A DNA stretch of 64,000 nucleotides from Xiphydria camelus (taxonomy: Eukaryota; Arthropoda; Insecta; Hymenoptera; Xiphydriidae), in assembly GCA_963678675.1 (NCBI GenBank), contig OY783195.1, positions 19,858,912 to 19,922,911 on the forward strand, read 5' to 3'. The notes beneath the pieces are model-generated. The model saw only the letters and a list, made by a program, of their open reading frames with translations. It was not told where the DNA came from and made no database searches. The position numbers and the translations under genes were made by a program. The first letter of the stretch is position 1, and each line of letters starts with the position of its first letter. This document shows, in pieces, positions 52,425 through 63,423 of the stretch.

Positions 52425-53033
52425 AGAATGTCCATGCACGGTGGTTACTCGAGAAAAGTCACGACTCCGATCGCAGACTACACGAGCTCCGTATGGCCGG
52501 CCACTCGACGCGGTAAAATCCGGAAAACTAAAAATGCGACAAACGAAATACAAACAACTCACAAGTAACTCTGCGCCCTCTAGTCTGGCTTCTCCCAAGG
52601 ATGCGCCAAAAAAGAGTCAAATGGTGAGCCTAAAAAGTCCTCTTAGTGGAGGTGCGACACTGCGTCGCCTCGTAATATGAACAATAACTTCCATTGCCCG
52701 AAGAAACCCTCTCGAGCAACACATACCAGACCCCCTCTGCACAGTCTAAACAGCGATTGATTTTTGCTTCATTTATTCTTCAGTTTCAAATTAATAACTA
52801 TAGCATGTGCGATCAAGAGTAGATCTCCTCGAGGTCGTAAATCCCGAAGGCACTACTGCGTGACACGACTAGTGACCGAAAACGTGGAGTGGTGGATTTA
52901 AACCGTATCGGTTAGTTGAAATGATTTAACACTGAACTCACAATATTACTGGTGATTATATTGGATTCAAAGAGATACAGTAATTTCGTGATGTAGCCGT
53001 GGTTTACAAGTAGATACACTGCGAGGTTGTTTT

Positions 53034-53210
53034 GAGGGAAAGGTGTGGAACTGCGAACGCATTCGCAACCCCCATTCACCAAAACATACCGCCTGCCTCG
53101 CTGTTGCGACCGATGTACAGATTAGATCTAGATTAGTGCTTTACTTAGGTTGCGATAATAGTGAGCGGTAAGAAATGACGTAGAAGTCCCCTTTGCGACG
53201 GAACACATAT
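53034..53210. repeat. Partial arm of the 48.9-kb inverted-repeat element
   Basis: GAAAGGTGTGGAACTGCGAACGC through TTTGCGACGGAACAC aligns with both arms of the element at 48,877-49,897, at roughly similar identity to each. Confidence 0.65.
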
Positions 53211-53366
53211 TTTGCGAGGCCGCCGCGCAAGGCAAAGACATTTTTGCCTCGGAATATGTAGACAAACGAATGGCGGCAGCTTCACTAGGCAAGGCGATCC
53301 AACACGAGGCACGCCTCGCGCGGCGGCTTCGCGAGCCATCCTCGCAAAGTCAACACATGGCTTTAA

Positions 53367-54115
53367 GGTAGTACTATCACGATATCGATTCATCTACGGA
53401 AATTCTGAAATTTTTTTCAGACGTAGATCTCGACAAAATAAAACATTTTTGTTAGTGAAAAAAACGATCTACCGTCGGAAAATAAAGATATTAAATTTTA
53501 AAGATGTGCATTTCTCCCATTTAACCTCATGTAAATGGGCATGCTTTGAAGTATTTTTCACATTTTGAAGCTAAAGCATCCACCGATTTGTTAAAAAAAT
53601 TCAGACACATAGTTCTATATTCATAAAAAAATATATTAAAAAATAGGCAAGATCCACCGTTTAGTTATTGAGTAAAAAATATAATGTAATGACGCTATCG
53701 ATCACGTATAGGAGCTGGAAAATTGAACGGATTGAACAACACACGTGACGTATTCAATAGCAACGGTAGCAACACATAACCAAACACAACAAATTTGTCA
53801 GTATAGTGATGAAGCGGTGTCGCCACGTTTTCGAATCGGACCTTACGATACTAGTGTGTGTGTATCCGTATATACGAAACGGGAATGTATTGAGACAGGG
53901 CAGTACGAATCTGTACGGTTGTGGTGCATGAAGAAAATATGAAATATTTTTGCTACAAAATTTATTTCTGTTTTTGTCCCGCAAAGGGTTACGAAAAACA
54001 TTCAAACGAAGCTTCAATGTGAGCAAATTGTAGAAACTTTTTCCTGCCGAAATGAACATTTTCTTATACCCCCCCGGTGCCTCTATTAGGTGGTGAGTCG
54101 AGCGATAGTACTACC
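53367..54115. mobile_element. TTAA-flanked element with GGTAGTACTATC ends
   Basis: TTAA at 53363-53366 and 54116-54119; terminal inverted repeats GGTAGTACTATC, then ACG against GCTCG. The 749-bp interior has no supported gene; the open frame at 53,745-53,942 shows no motif. The TTAAGG junction fits a Kolobok-like affiliation. Confidence 0.65.
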
Positions 54116-54125
54116 TTAACGTACG

Positions 54126-54246
54126 CACGGTCGAGAGCGGTGGAATGGGGCAGGATCGCGGGCGGTGGAATGGGGCAGAGTCGACAGCGGTGTATTGGGA
54201 CAGGGTCGAGAGCGCTGTATGAGTGAGACACGGTCGAGAGCGGTGG
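54126..54246. repeat. Tandem repeat, about 30-bp period
   Basis: Four imperfect copies of GGTCGAGAGCGGTGGAATGG. The array directly follows the TTAA element. Confidence 0.7.
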
Positions 54247-54379
54247 AGTGTGTGGGTTTTGTTACGGTTTTTCGTCGCATCGGGCGCGCATTCAGCACCC
54301 TCAGCAAAGAAGTTTCACTTCAAAAAATGCCAAAAATTCGAAAAAACATCGAGAAGAATCCGTCGGGCCGGATTTCAGC

Positions 54380-54830
54380 AATAGAGCAACATGTGTATAT
54401 TCGCACGAAAATGCACGCCCGCACATCAGTGCACCGATCATCGAACTTCTCCAAAAATACGGCTGAGAACAGCTCCGCCACCCGGCTTATAGTTCTGATC
54501 TAAAACCCACCTGACTTCAATCTCTTCCCCAAGCTAAAGGAAAATGTATTGGAAACGGAGAGATACGACGAAACGGACAAAATTGTTAAGACTTTGGATG
54601 AGATTCGAACTTTTCATCGTAATTGGATTACCGAACAACGTGAGTGGATAATTTGTTTAAATAATGAACTTATGTGAATATTTTGGAAACTGCGAGAAAT
54701 ACGACGAAATGGAGAAAATTTGAAGACTATGCGTAGACTTAGTGGGTCAAATGTTCAACCGTGACGGTATTATTGAAGAACGCGAGTTCATAATTTATTT
54801 AAACACTAAGTTAATGCAATCTTTTCCGCA
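54380..54830 (+). pseudogene. mariner transposase C-terminus, decayed
   Basis: NARPHISAPIIELLQKYG and HPAYSSDL correspond to the second and third catalytic aspartate regions of mariner transposases. A frameshift then gives DFNLFPKLKENVL. The tail (RYDE..K) is partly duplicated in tandem at about 54,690-54,830. Stops and shifts abound. A GGGTTGTCCCAAAAGTAATG motif at 51,783 looks like a mariner terminal repeat, possibly of the same element. Confidence 0.65.
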
Positions 54831-54839
54831 ATAGTATTA

Positions 54840-55494
54840 AATTGGTAAAAATTGGTGACATTTTTGTAATGTAAAAATATATAAAATTGTCAGAAGATAT
54901 GATATGGAAAAGTCGATCTATAAGTTGTAAACGATTTTCAAAAAAACTGTTGACATCTCCAAAATATTATAAAAAATATATATCGAGGGCTTCATAACAA
55001 AGGGCTTTATATCGAGGTCTTCATAATATTTGTTATAAAGCCTTCGACAGAAAAAATTTACAGAATTCGCCACCAAGCAAAATTCAGATACATTGGAAAT
55101 GAACATAGTTATTGTTTTCATATTTTCTCCTGGATGATAATCTTCTTTCTTAGTTACAGCGAAATGTGGCACGGTACATGAGAAAACGTAGGAACTGTAT
55201 AATTTACTAAAAACAACAAAGTAGGTCATAAGTGTATTGACACGAAAAAATACATATAAGAAACACATATTATATTATAATGTATAGAAACATAAACATA
55301 CAGTATGATATAATAAAAAGGAATTTTTAGATTTCTAAAAGAAATGAAACCTGACTTTGCAGATACTCTCGTACTAACACTTTGAAACAGAATGAAAACT
55401 TTGAAAAGTAATAACATAATAAACACGCACTCTTGCATGAGAAATACGAATATTTTGAAACAGAAATAAAACTGAAAATTAAACACTACATACA
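54840..55494. other. No recognisable feature
   Basis: AT-rich spacer. Long minus-strand open frames (54,918-55,268 and 55,226-55,573) are hydrophobic, low-complexity and motif-free, as expected by chance in such composition. Confidence 0.35.
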
Positions 55495-55763
55495 TCATCA
55501 CAAATAATCTGTACGAATCATACAGATCGTGTTGTTCATTATCTGAAGAAGATGAATCCTTGGACATCTTCAATCAAAATACTCTTACTGAAGGCCAAAA
55601 TGAAGATAAAGGTGAAAAACTGTTTCACTCAGGTCATGTATTCAATGTTGAAGAGATAAATAATCCCGAAACACAAAAAGTAACCATAACCTCAAAGGTT
55701 GTAGCTCAGACCACAGTCTCAAAGGCTTATGGCATTTGTTTATCACGCTTCCATGCCCGATGA
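55495..55763 (+). pseudogene. Possible fragment upstream of a SWIM-type finger
   Basis: The frame reads acidic LSEEDESLDIF, then KLFHSGHVFNVEEI and KVTITSKVVAQTTVSKAYG. The pattern (GHV, then short beta strands ending in K.Y.I) resembles the segment preceding SWIM zinc fingers in the gene at 26-29 kb. No SWIM cysteines follow. Tentative. Confidence 0.3.
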
Positions 55764-56398
55764 ACGCTAGCAGTGGGGAATTTGTAAAATTTAATTTATC
55801 CACTAGATGGTGTTTCATGATTCCCGACACTTCGACAATTTTTAATGCAACATACGTGATACGATGTACGCATAAGTACTGATATTAATTAGCATTTCAA
55901 TAATTAAAAATGTCTCCCATATGAACACTTGTAAAATTGTCTCCCAAAAATTCTAATAATTGCCGTCAGGTGGCGCAGCAATCGTCATGCACGGTCCCTA
56001 TGACGCTATTCAGATAGAGGTGACGTGGCACTGGCGTGGTGACTCCCGCAACCGCCACGACACTTCGACACCATGAGAAGCCTACAGGAGTGGCACGTGC
56101 CATATGAAAATCTGGTATTCTGTCGCACGATAGACGGAATTCGGAAGGTCGGTTCATACCTCTTAACCCATTTGCATTAAGGTTTCTCGAGCGTTATACT
56201 GAAAATAGTGAGAAATGCTTGAAAATAATTGCATTCGGTAGATTGAAGTAAACAAAAATTGGTCGTTGCAAAGATTTTTGAATAACGAAATAACATATGT
56301 TCTTATGGGTTATAACCAACAAACCGCGATATTTCTGAGAAAAATAGTGACAAAATTCTGAAATTTTTGAACAGCAAGTTTAATGAACTAAAATCATC
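55764..56398. other. No recognisable feature
   Basis: Spacer between the small ORF and the hairpin MITE. No repeat partner, promoter or supported frame was seen. Confidence 0.35.
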
Positions 56399-56400
56399 TA

Positions 56401-56815
56401 CCGTATATCTCAGGAGAATTCGAGCAAGAGTGCCGATACCTATGGCCGATAACTTGAAATTTGACTTCGGCAGTGTTTGCCGACGGTCGAAAATTTGATA
56501 GAGTTGACTTGAGAAGAGTGCGCTGTGTATGCTGCGTGAGAGCGAAAAGTGTCAAACGTCTGATTTCCCGATAGCTGTTAATTCGGGAGATCGAAGTATT
56601 GAATAATAGACGAAACACTTCGATCTCTCTAATTGATAGCTATCGGAAAATCAGACGTTTGACACTTTTCGCTCTCACGCAGCACACACAGCGCACTCTT
56701 CTCAAGCCAACTCTAACTATCAAATTTTCGACCGTCGGCAAACACTGCCGAAGTCAAATTGCAAGTTATCGGCCATAGGTATCGGCACTTGCTCGAATTC
56801 TCCTGGGACATTCGG
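56401..56815. mobile_element. 415-bp hairpin MITE with TA flanks
   Basis: Starts CCGTATATCTCAGGAGAATTC and ends with its near-inverse; TA at 56399-56400 and 56816-56817. Arms are about 190 bp. The core is shared with chain unit 1 at 22,474. It is non-coding. Confidence 0.8.
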
Positions 56816-57170
56816 TATAAAAATTTTCACGTTCATTAAGAAGCCCGTTATTTTTTGATGTGAAACATCTAATAGCGCGCTACGGCGTTGAGAACGGCTG
56901 TTAGCCGAGCGATTCCTGGCATCGCAGGCATAGCAGCCACAAAACTCAGGACGCGTCGGCTCTCTCCGCCACGACTCGGCGGTCCCCTTTCCCCGAGCGC
57001 TAGCTTCAGACTTACTAACAATAAGTACTACACGCTCACTCTATCGGTGTGCGTAGAAGTACGGAGCGTTCTCTATAAGGCTCGTGTATGCCCGAGTGGT
57101 GGCGCGGCAGTAGGCAATATTCAGTGCTACAGTGGCCGCCAACAGGCACGTTACAAAGTGTTCCTTTATA

Positions 57171-57530
57171 CAGGGTGTCCCGCGCAGAACCGACCAGTTG
57201 CAGGGACCTTGAAATTTACCTTCGGCCGGGCTTGGTCGGTACTCGAGTCATTTATACCGGTAGAAGTCGAGTCGGTAGTTAAAGTTGGTCTCAATTCAGG
57301 AGATCGAAGCATCTAACCTCGAGATCGTGAATTTGTGAATAATGGAAATTACTCACCATTATTCACAATTCACGATTTCGAGGTTAGACGCTTCGATCTC
57401 CCGAACTGACACCAACTTTAACTACCGATTCGACTTCTACCGGTATTAAATGACTCGAGTACCGACCAAGCCTGCCCGAAGGTAAATTTCAAGGTCCCTG
57501 CAACTGTGCGGTTCTACGCGGGACATCCTG
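57171..57530. mobile_element. 360-bp hairpin MITE with CAGGGTGTCCCGCG ends
   Basis: TA flanks (57169-57170, 57531-57532) and long arms. The core matches chain units 3 and 4 at 23 kb. CAGGGTGTCCC with TA target is typical of Tc1/mariner-type MITEs. Confidence 0.8.
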
Positions 57531-57532
57531 TA

Positions 57533-57743
57533 CACTCAGCATCTCAGATTCTGTCGCTAGTGACTTTCTAAAATGTCATTTTTAAACATATTAGCCAATG
57601 AAAAATTACTTCTCATGCCCTCATTAGCTACGGTGGCGTTCACCCTCATTAATAAAACCATGAGGATTGATTAATCATTGGTTAGTACGTTTAAAAATAA
57701 CATTTAAAAAATTCCTCAGCGACAGAATAAGAGACGCCGGGTG
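57533..57743. mobile_element. 211-bp MITE abutting the previous one
   Basis: It shares the TA at 57531-57532 with the neighbour and ends at TA 57744-57745. Inverted ends are CACTCAGCATCTCAGATTCTG and its near-inverse. A truncated relative lies at 20,130-20,255. Confidence 0.75.
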
Positions 57744-57796
57744 TACATAGTGAAGTAAATTAATTAATTATTTATAGAAAAATAGAAAAGTTTACC

Positions 57797-58066
57797 TCTT
57801 TCGGATTCATTCCGATTAACGAAAATTTCCTTTGTGAAACCGTGAGAATGAAAGGAAAAGAATTATCTGACGAGAATCACGTGAGAAATGTTGTTGAAAT
57901 ACAACGACCCGGCGAATGCTCCATAATTTTAGGCAGAGTACTGCCGCAAACAAGTATCAACGAATCAAAATATAAAGTAGATTTAAAAGTATGCCATATA
58001 CTTCTTCTTTTTCAGGGCGATTTTTGTACCCTACTATACAATACGAGGATCTCGACTTCGGCATAA
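57797..58066 (+). pseudogene. Small ORF, possible SWIM-protein fragment
   Basis: The open frame reads FGFIPINENFLCETVRMKGK, then ENHVRNVVEI, IILGRVLPQTS and KYKVDLKVCHI. The strand order resembles the fragment at 55,495 and the pre-SWIM part of the gene at 28.6 kb. There is no finger downstream. The call is tentative; it could be an exon of an unrelated protein. Confidence 0.3.
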
Positions 58067-58289
58067 TGAAAAAACACAAAATGCACCGTGGGACGCCTGT
58101 TAGATGTGAAACATCGAAATTCTTCTTTGTAGAAAGTATGCGATAGGAAGGATGGACCACGCGTCCGTCGAAAGAACACGTGCGCCAGTGCGCATTTGTA
58201 TTTATGACTGTCATACTATTAAACGGTACGAACCATTGTGTCTAATTCAAACAGCGCATTTAGTCTACTCTCTTTTAACTCTGCTATCG

Positions 58290-58700
58290 CACAGTGGGAC
58301 GAAATCCCGAAAAGCTGGCCAAAATTCGAAAACTCCACTCAGTGGTTTTTGGGGTCGCTGACAACGAACCCAAAGTTAAAATTTCGAAAAACAATATGAC
58401 GGATCCAATATGGCGGAAAGGTTCTTCAAAAATTGATCGAATCTGGGTTAAATTGAGTACTCGGGGGTTTTTAGGTTGCTGATTACGAATCTGAAGTCAA
58501 AATTTCGAAAAACAATATGACGGATCCAATATGGTGGAAAGGTTCTTCAAAAATTGATCAAATCTGGGTTAAATTGAGTATTCGGAGGTTTTTGGGGTTG
58601 CTGATTACGAATCTGAAGTCAAAATTTCGAAAAAAAATATGGCTGATCCAATGTGGTGGAAAGATTTCTCAAAAATGGCATGTGTATTTAAGCATGTTTT
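58290..58700. repeat. Transib-like terminus with subterminal tandem repeats
   Basis: CACAGTGGGACGAAATCCC begins at 58,290 after CTATCG. It is followed by about three copies of a 120-135-bp unit containing GATTACGAATCTGAAGTC and GACGGATCCAATATGG. The unit resembles those in the Transib fragment at 43.7 kb. It is probably the 3' end of the Transib copy whose gene lies at 59.4-61.5 kb on the minus strand. Confidence 0.65.
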
Positions 58701-58959
58701 TGTTGAATTGCAAAAAAAGTTTCATAAAGTTTCAAAGCCAGTGTTATTGTGTTTTGTAGACTAGAGTGTCTACTATAAATTATAATAAAAATATAGTCGC
58801 CATTTGTCGCCTGAAGAATTATTTTCATTTGTTACTGTTCCGACAAACGATGCATCGTTTGTCGGAATTAGTTGAAAACGGTCAAAAATCTGAAACTCTG
58901 CTCTCGTATTCCAAATTCTGTATACTTTTACGAAAAAAATACTTTAAAATATTTTAGGG

Positions 58960-59270
58960 TGACAGGGGGTGTGGTCAGGGGGTGAAAACTTGCAAAAATT
59001 GAAACAATCTGGTATTTTCGTAAATTATAGAAAATAATCTGAGACTTATTGGAAAAATATTTTAAAAATCTAAGGACAACAGAGGATAAGTTGAGGGGAT
59101 GAAAATTTAAAAAAAATAGTAAACAAAAATCTGAAACTTCGGCAACATATAGAATATTATCTGAAATGTATTGACAAACTAATTAAACATACTTAGGTCA
59201 ACAGGGGGTAAGTTAGGGGCGTTAAAATTGTAGTAATGGAAATGAAAGTGTAAAAAACAGGTGTCTGAAA
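58960..59270. repeat. Degenerate tandem repeat
   Basis: Three loose copies of a roughly 110-bp unit marked by GACAGGGGGT/AACAGAGGAT/AACAGGGGGT and AAATCTG.AACTT motifs. It lies between the Transib terminus and its gene. Confidence 0.5.
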
Positions 59271-59350
59271 TAATGAGGCAACGATAACAGTTCAAGACTA
59301 ATTATTATTTAAATTAGCGATTACAAAAAATTTAAAATACGTATACAAAA

Positions 59351-61498
59351 TTATTCTTCAAACTCTAGGTCGCTGTCACTGTCTGCGTCGTCAGATGAAG
59401 AATCGTCACTAGCTTCATTTAGACTACTAACCGGTGACTCAGGAATCTCAAGTTCTTGTGGTAGTACTTGTTGGTGTTCTTCTAACAATACCAGAACGTC
59501 AGCAGATAGAAGAATTTTTTCTTGGGGGTAACTTACGTAGGGAAAAGATGAAAGGATCAGAGGTAATAATCAATAATCTGTTAAGTAGGTCTTGATTTCC
59601 TAAAACACGGGAAGTTTTTCTTGTATTGCTTTTCCGGAATTTCTTTAAATCTTTATTTCTTAACTCTTGAGCTTCTTCGGACAATTGCCCAATTGGTAAT
59701 ATGGCCTCTTTAATAATTGCTGCTCCATGTATCCAAATTTTGTGGACGGTTGTGGGCATAAAGTACCACGGATACTTTTCCACAAATAATTTAGCAATGT
59801 TTAAGGCATATTCGCTAAATACATCCACATTAACAGCATATCCACAAAAGATATGATATTTAATATCACCCCAAATCTTCTAATAACTTGTTCATCTATA
59901 CCCGTAATAGATGCCGATAATGACGAATTAGAAGAAAATCTCCTCGCCGTATTTCCGTCGTTTGTAGTACCACTTCCCCCAGGCTTTGGTACATCTACAA
60001 GCAAACCTGTTCTTTCCCTGAAGTTTCGTTGGATTTCCCTATTCTTCTCCTCAAAAATTATTTTATTCTTTTCTCCACGAACTTGCCAAGTTTTCAATTC
60101 TAGTCTATACGAAATATGTAATAGGCATTCAAAAAATCGTATCCAAGCATGTAAACTGGATAAGCCAAAATTCAAAGTGCCAACATTAATTTTTCTCTTT
60201 AAAAAGTCTTCAATATCATTAATTTCTTTAGGGCTTGCATGACATATGTAGCAGATTTGCACTGACGATGTTTCTGTAATGGCATTGCATACTTTACCAT
60301 CTATCATCGACATTATACATGTATAAAAAACGACAATTTCTTCATTTCCAAATAAATATAGTGTTGGCCCAAGTTTGCTTATTTGCTCGTTTATATATTT
60401 TATTTCCACTTTTATCAATTCTTTGGTTTCTTTTTTGAATTGAAACCTTATTGGCCTGCAGAAACGAGTAGATGATGGGCGGGGGTTTTGCTATACAATT
60501 AACTTTTCTACTCCAGATTTCTCAATAAAAAGTTGTATTGGGACTAACGAGGACAAAAATAAATCGCCCTCGCCAAGGCCTGCTTCAGTAAACAATTGTT
60601 TGCATTGGGAATGCCCCGTGCTTCCATCAAAACCTCACTTAACTAATAACATCATATTCTTGCGCATATTAGCGGAAATTGTAAAAAGAACAGATTCTTG
60701 AGTTTCTAAAATACGTCTAACTGTGTGATCTAGTAGATCCTGCATCAGTATTTCAGCCGAAGTTTCTGTAACAATCTGACCTTCTTTTCGCGGGTAACAA
60801 CGCTCTTTTGCTTCCAGAACGTTATGGTATGACGGGTAAATATCGGCATTCTGCGCCTTCGCAGCGCTTGCCTATGGATTAAGTAAAAATACTTACTATC
60901 TTTGGCTTCTATCATCACCGAAAGACCTTGATCAGGTGTGTAAGGGGGATAACTTCTTTTTGTTTCTGATAAGTTTTATAAGTTTCTCTTATTTTGGAGG
61001 CTCGAGATGGAGTAGTTAAAACTGCTTCTGATACAAGCTTTGCAGCAACTTCTTTTCCTTTTTCTTTGAGGCTTCTAGCTGCAGCTGCAGTAAGTTCTTC
61101 CGCTTCATACTTTTCTGCAAGCTTTTCACTCTTTCGCCGTTTTGTTCCCTCGCTGCTTTCTGCAAACGTCAAACTTGGACGGCCACGACTTTTTCGTCTT
61201 TCCCTCGGAGTACTTGGTTGCGGTTGTAGTACTTCGTTAAATGTTGTTTCCACAGCGTTAAGCCATTCCTCATTTTTCTTTAAAAATAACTCAGCTTGTT
61301 GCAACAACCATCAAGCTTGTTAAAGAGTTTTGAACAAAAACGGGACGTTATTAACTTCAAATGAGATACTGCATTCTCATCATCTTCTATTCCATCGTAT
61401 CTTACCAAATGATTGATAAGACATTGCGTTCGTTCAGACCGGGCCATATTGCCCTTATATTCATATAAAATGTTGAAAAGCTGCCTTCTCATGAACAT
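59351..61498 (-). pseudogene. Transib transposase, near full length, inactive
   Basis: Minus strand from ATG 61,498. The N-terminal part includes GRPSLTFAESSEGTKRRKSE. The first catalytic region GFDGSTGHSQCKQ is at about 60,625 and STRFCRPIRFQF at about 60,450. The second acid lies in MIDGKVCNAIT, followed by the zinc pair CYIC (60,290-60,240). HKIWIHGAAIIKE and the third-acid motif LSEEAQELRNK are at about 59,740-59,670. An acidic tail ends at 59,351. This is the RAG1 core architecture. Disruptions: W-to-stop before GFDG (about 60,639), and frameshifts near 61,285, 60,870, 59,825 and 59,520. The copy at 10.6-11.5 kb is a relative. Confidence 0.85.
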
Positions 61499-62394
61499 TT
61501 TGATCTGAAAAGCAATTACAATTACAATTAATTATAGATTTAATCTGAAACTTCAGCATTCCGGTGACAAAATAGGCAATGAGAAGTCTTATTTTCTACA
61601 CACATTTTAAAAGTTTTGGAAAAACCTGCGCATAGCCTCAGAAAAACTGGAATTTTTCAAAAATTCACTTGAAATCGCCTGTAATTTTTTGATATGTTTA
61701 AAAGAAATGTTAACGCTACGTTTTGGTTATTTTCTTAAAGCGGGGATATTGGAGAATTTCTTTGTAACTCAATACGAAGCTAAACAAATTACCAAAATTT
61801 TAAATACAACTCGACTTAGCAAGTAATTTTTTTAAGCCACAAATCCACTCCAATTCTCTTAAAAGTTTACATAATTTGAAAATACATACCTTGAAGAACT
61901 TTCTTGCAAATTTCCGTTTTTATAACACACGTTTCGTAACCACGCTGATTTATTAAAACTTGATAAAAGCTCGCCGATACAATCCCATCGACAGTAGGCT
62001 GTAGAATAGTCGCATTTGTGGGTACGTAGAGCGCTTACGGGACATTTTACCTACCTGAAATTCTGGGAAAATATAGACTGAGGTGTTATTTAGGTTCCTA
62101 GGAGGATTCCAGCCGCTATTAATACTATTGCAAAATTCAATTTATGGTCGCTTTCTTTTTAAGCTGAACCACTTGCATTGCTGAGATCGTCGGCAAACAG
62201 TCACTTGCCGACGTTGGCCCGTAACCTCTGTGTTTGTTGGGTACATGAAAAAAATCTAATAAAAATCTGTCTTGAAAAATTTCACTGACAAGATTCCTTA
62301 ACATACCCCATCTCATCCCTCGAGTAACCTTCGTACGCAGAAAGAAAGAGATATGCTAATAGCGAGAGTTTCTAATATGTTGAATTGGGTGTTT
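61499..62394. other. No recognisable gene
   Basis: AT-rich; would contain the 5' end of the Transib copy, but no second CACAGTG terminus was found, so that end is missing or diverged. Confidence 0.4.
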
Positions 62395-62620
62395 GCATAC
62401 AATTTTAACATGCATGAAACACAGCAGACATAATAGTTAAAGTTATTCAAAACACAGTACCAATAGTAAAAACTTAATAAAAAAAACTTCTACCCCAAAA
62501 ACATTACTTTAAAAGTAGCATGGCCACGCCTCCCCAGTGAAACACCGCGTGGTGGGCGGCGCGCGCCGTGACGTCACTAATTATATAACTGTTCGCCTGC
62601 GGGCCTTCTAGTACAGTAGA
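62395..62620. repeat. Dispersed repeat, copy 2 (inverse of 13,480-13,690)
   Basis: Contains AAACATTACTTTAAAAGTAG and CATGGCCACGCCTCCC, the reverse complement of the block at 13.5 kb, followed by GCCGTGACGTCACTAAT. It probably marks the end of the same transposon family. Confidence 0.65.
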
Positions 62621-63029
62621 TGGGCCGAGAGAAGATCAATTTTGTTGTCCACTTTTCTTTACAAGTGTTCGAGTTTTTGTTTCTGATGATTGCAATATTT
62701 CATTACCTTTAAAACAAAACAAAAATCATCGAAAAATATCAATTTTTAGTGAAGTTAGAGGCATCTGTTTACAAGAGCGCGCGGGTGCTACGGCGCGTAT
62801 TTATGTACAAAATGCGATATCTCGAGAACTATTGATCGTAACAAAATGAGATAAAAACCACTCGTTTCGTCTTGAAATTCTCTAAATTTTTTCCGCAGTA
62901 TGTCTCCATAATTTCTCAATAGTTTTCGAGATATTTAACCCTAGATAGCTAACCTTCCTTTATATTATAGGACCGTCTACGCGGCGTACGGCGTAGGGGC
63001 GTTTACAGCATAACGTAATGTAATACGAT
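62621..63029. other. No recognisable feature
   Basis: Mixed AT-rich DNA; no supported frame, hairpin or repeat partner was found. Confidence 0.35.
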
Positions 63030-63033
63030 TTAA

Positions 63034-63419
63034 GGTAGTTGGACCGCTATAGCACTTTTCGAGCAATTTTTAAAAAATTTTGTCAGATTTTAGATCATAA
63101 AAAAACTGATAACTTTTCCTTATGAATGAAATCATTCTGATGTTTAGAAATAGAGATATTCGGTTTTTATTTCTCCATTGAAATCAATGAGAGACAGGGC
63201 CGTCTGGAGCCTCCGCAGTGACGCGCGCGCGGACGTGCGCGCGGCGTAGTACGACCCTGTCTCATTGATTTCAATGGATAAATAAAAACCGAATATCTCT
63301 ATTTTTAAACGTCAGAATGATTTTATTCATAAGGAAAAGTTATCAGTTTTTTTTATAATCTAAAATCTGACAAAAGTTTTAAAAAATTGCTCGAAAACTG
63401 ATATAGCGATCCAACTACC
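63034..63419. mobile_element. TTAA-flanked hairpin MITE with a GC-rich loop
   Basis: TTAA at 63030-63033 and 63420-63423; arms of about 165 bp starting GGTAGTTGGACCGCTATAG. The AT-rich arms enclose a very GC/CpG-rich loop of about 60 bp (GACGCGCGCGCGGACGTGCG), a striking composition change. Confidence 0.8.
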
Positions 63420-63423
63420 TTAA

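Noticed and set aside
52106..52516. 136-residue plus-strand frame with a hydrophobic segment
   Set aside because: It runs through a local duplication and a CA/CG microsatellite and has no motif or splice support.
51783..54830. A single mariner element from the TIR-like motif at 51,783 to the remnant at 54,830
   Set aside because: No matching right terminal repeat was found and unrelated units intervene; only the C-terminal remnant is annotated.
54918..55573. Hydrophobic minus-strand frames resembling membrane proteins
   Set aside because: Phenylalanine/isoleucine-rich frames are expected by chance in this AT-rich DNA; no start context, splice sites or homologous copy.
58290..62394. A complete Transib element with both ends
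   Set aside because: Only one terminus (58,290) was found; no inverse heptamer with matching flank was seen upstream of the gene.
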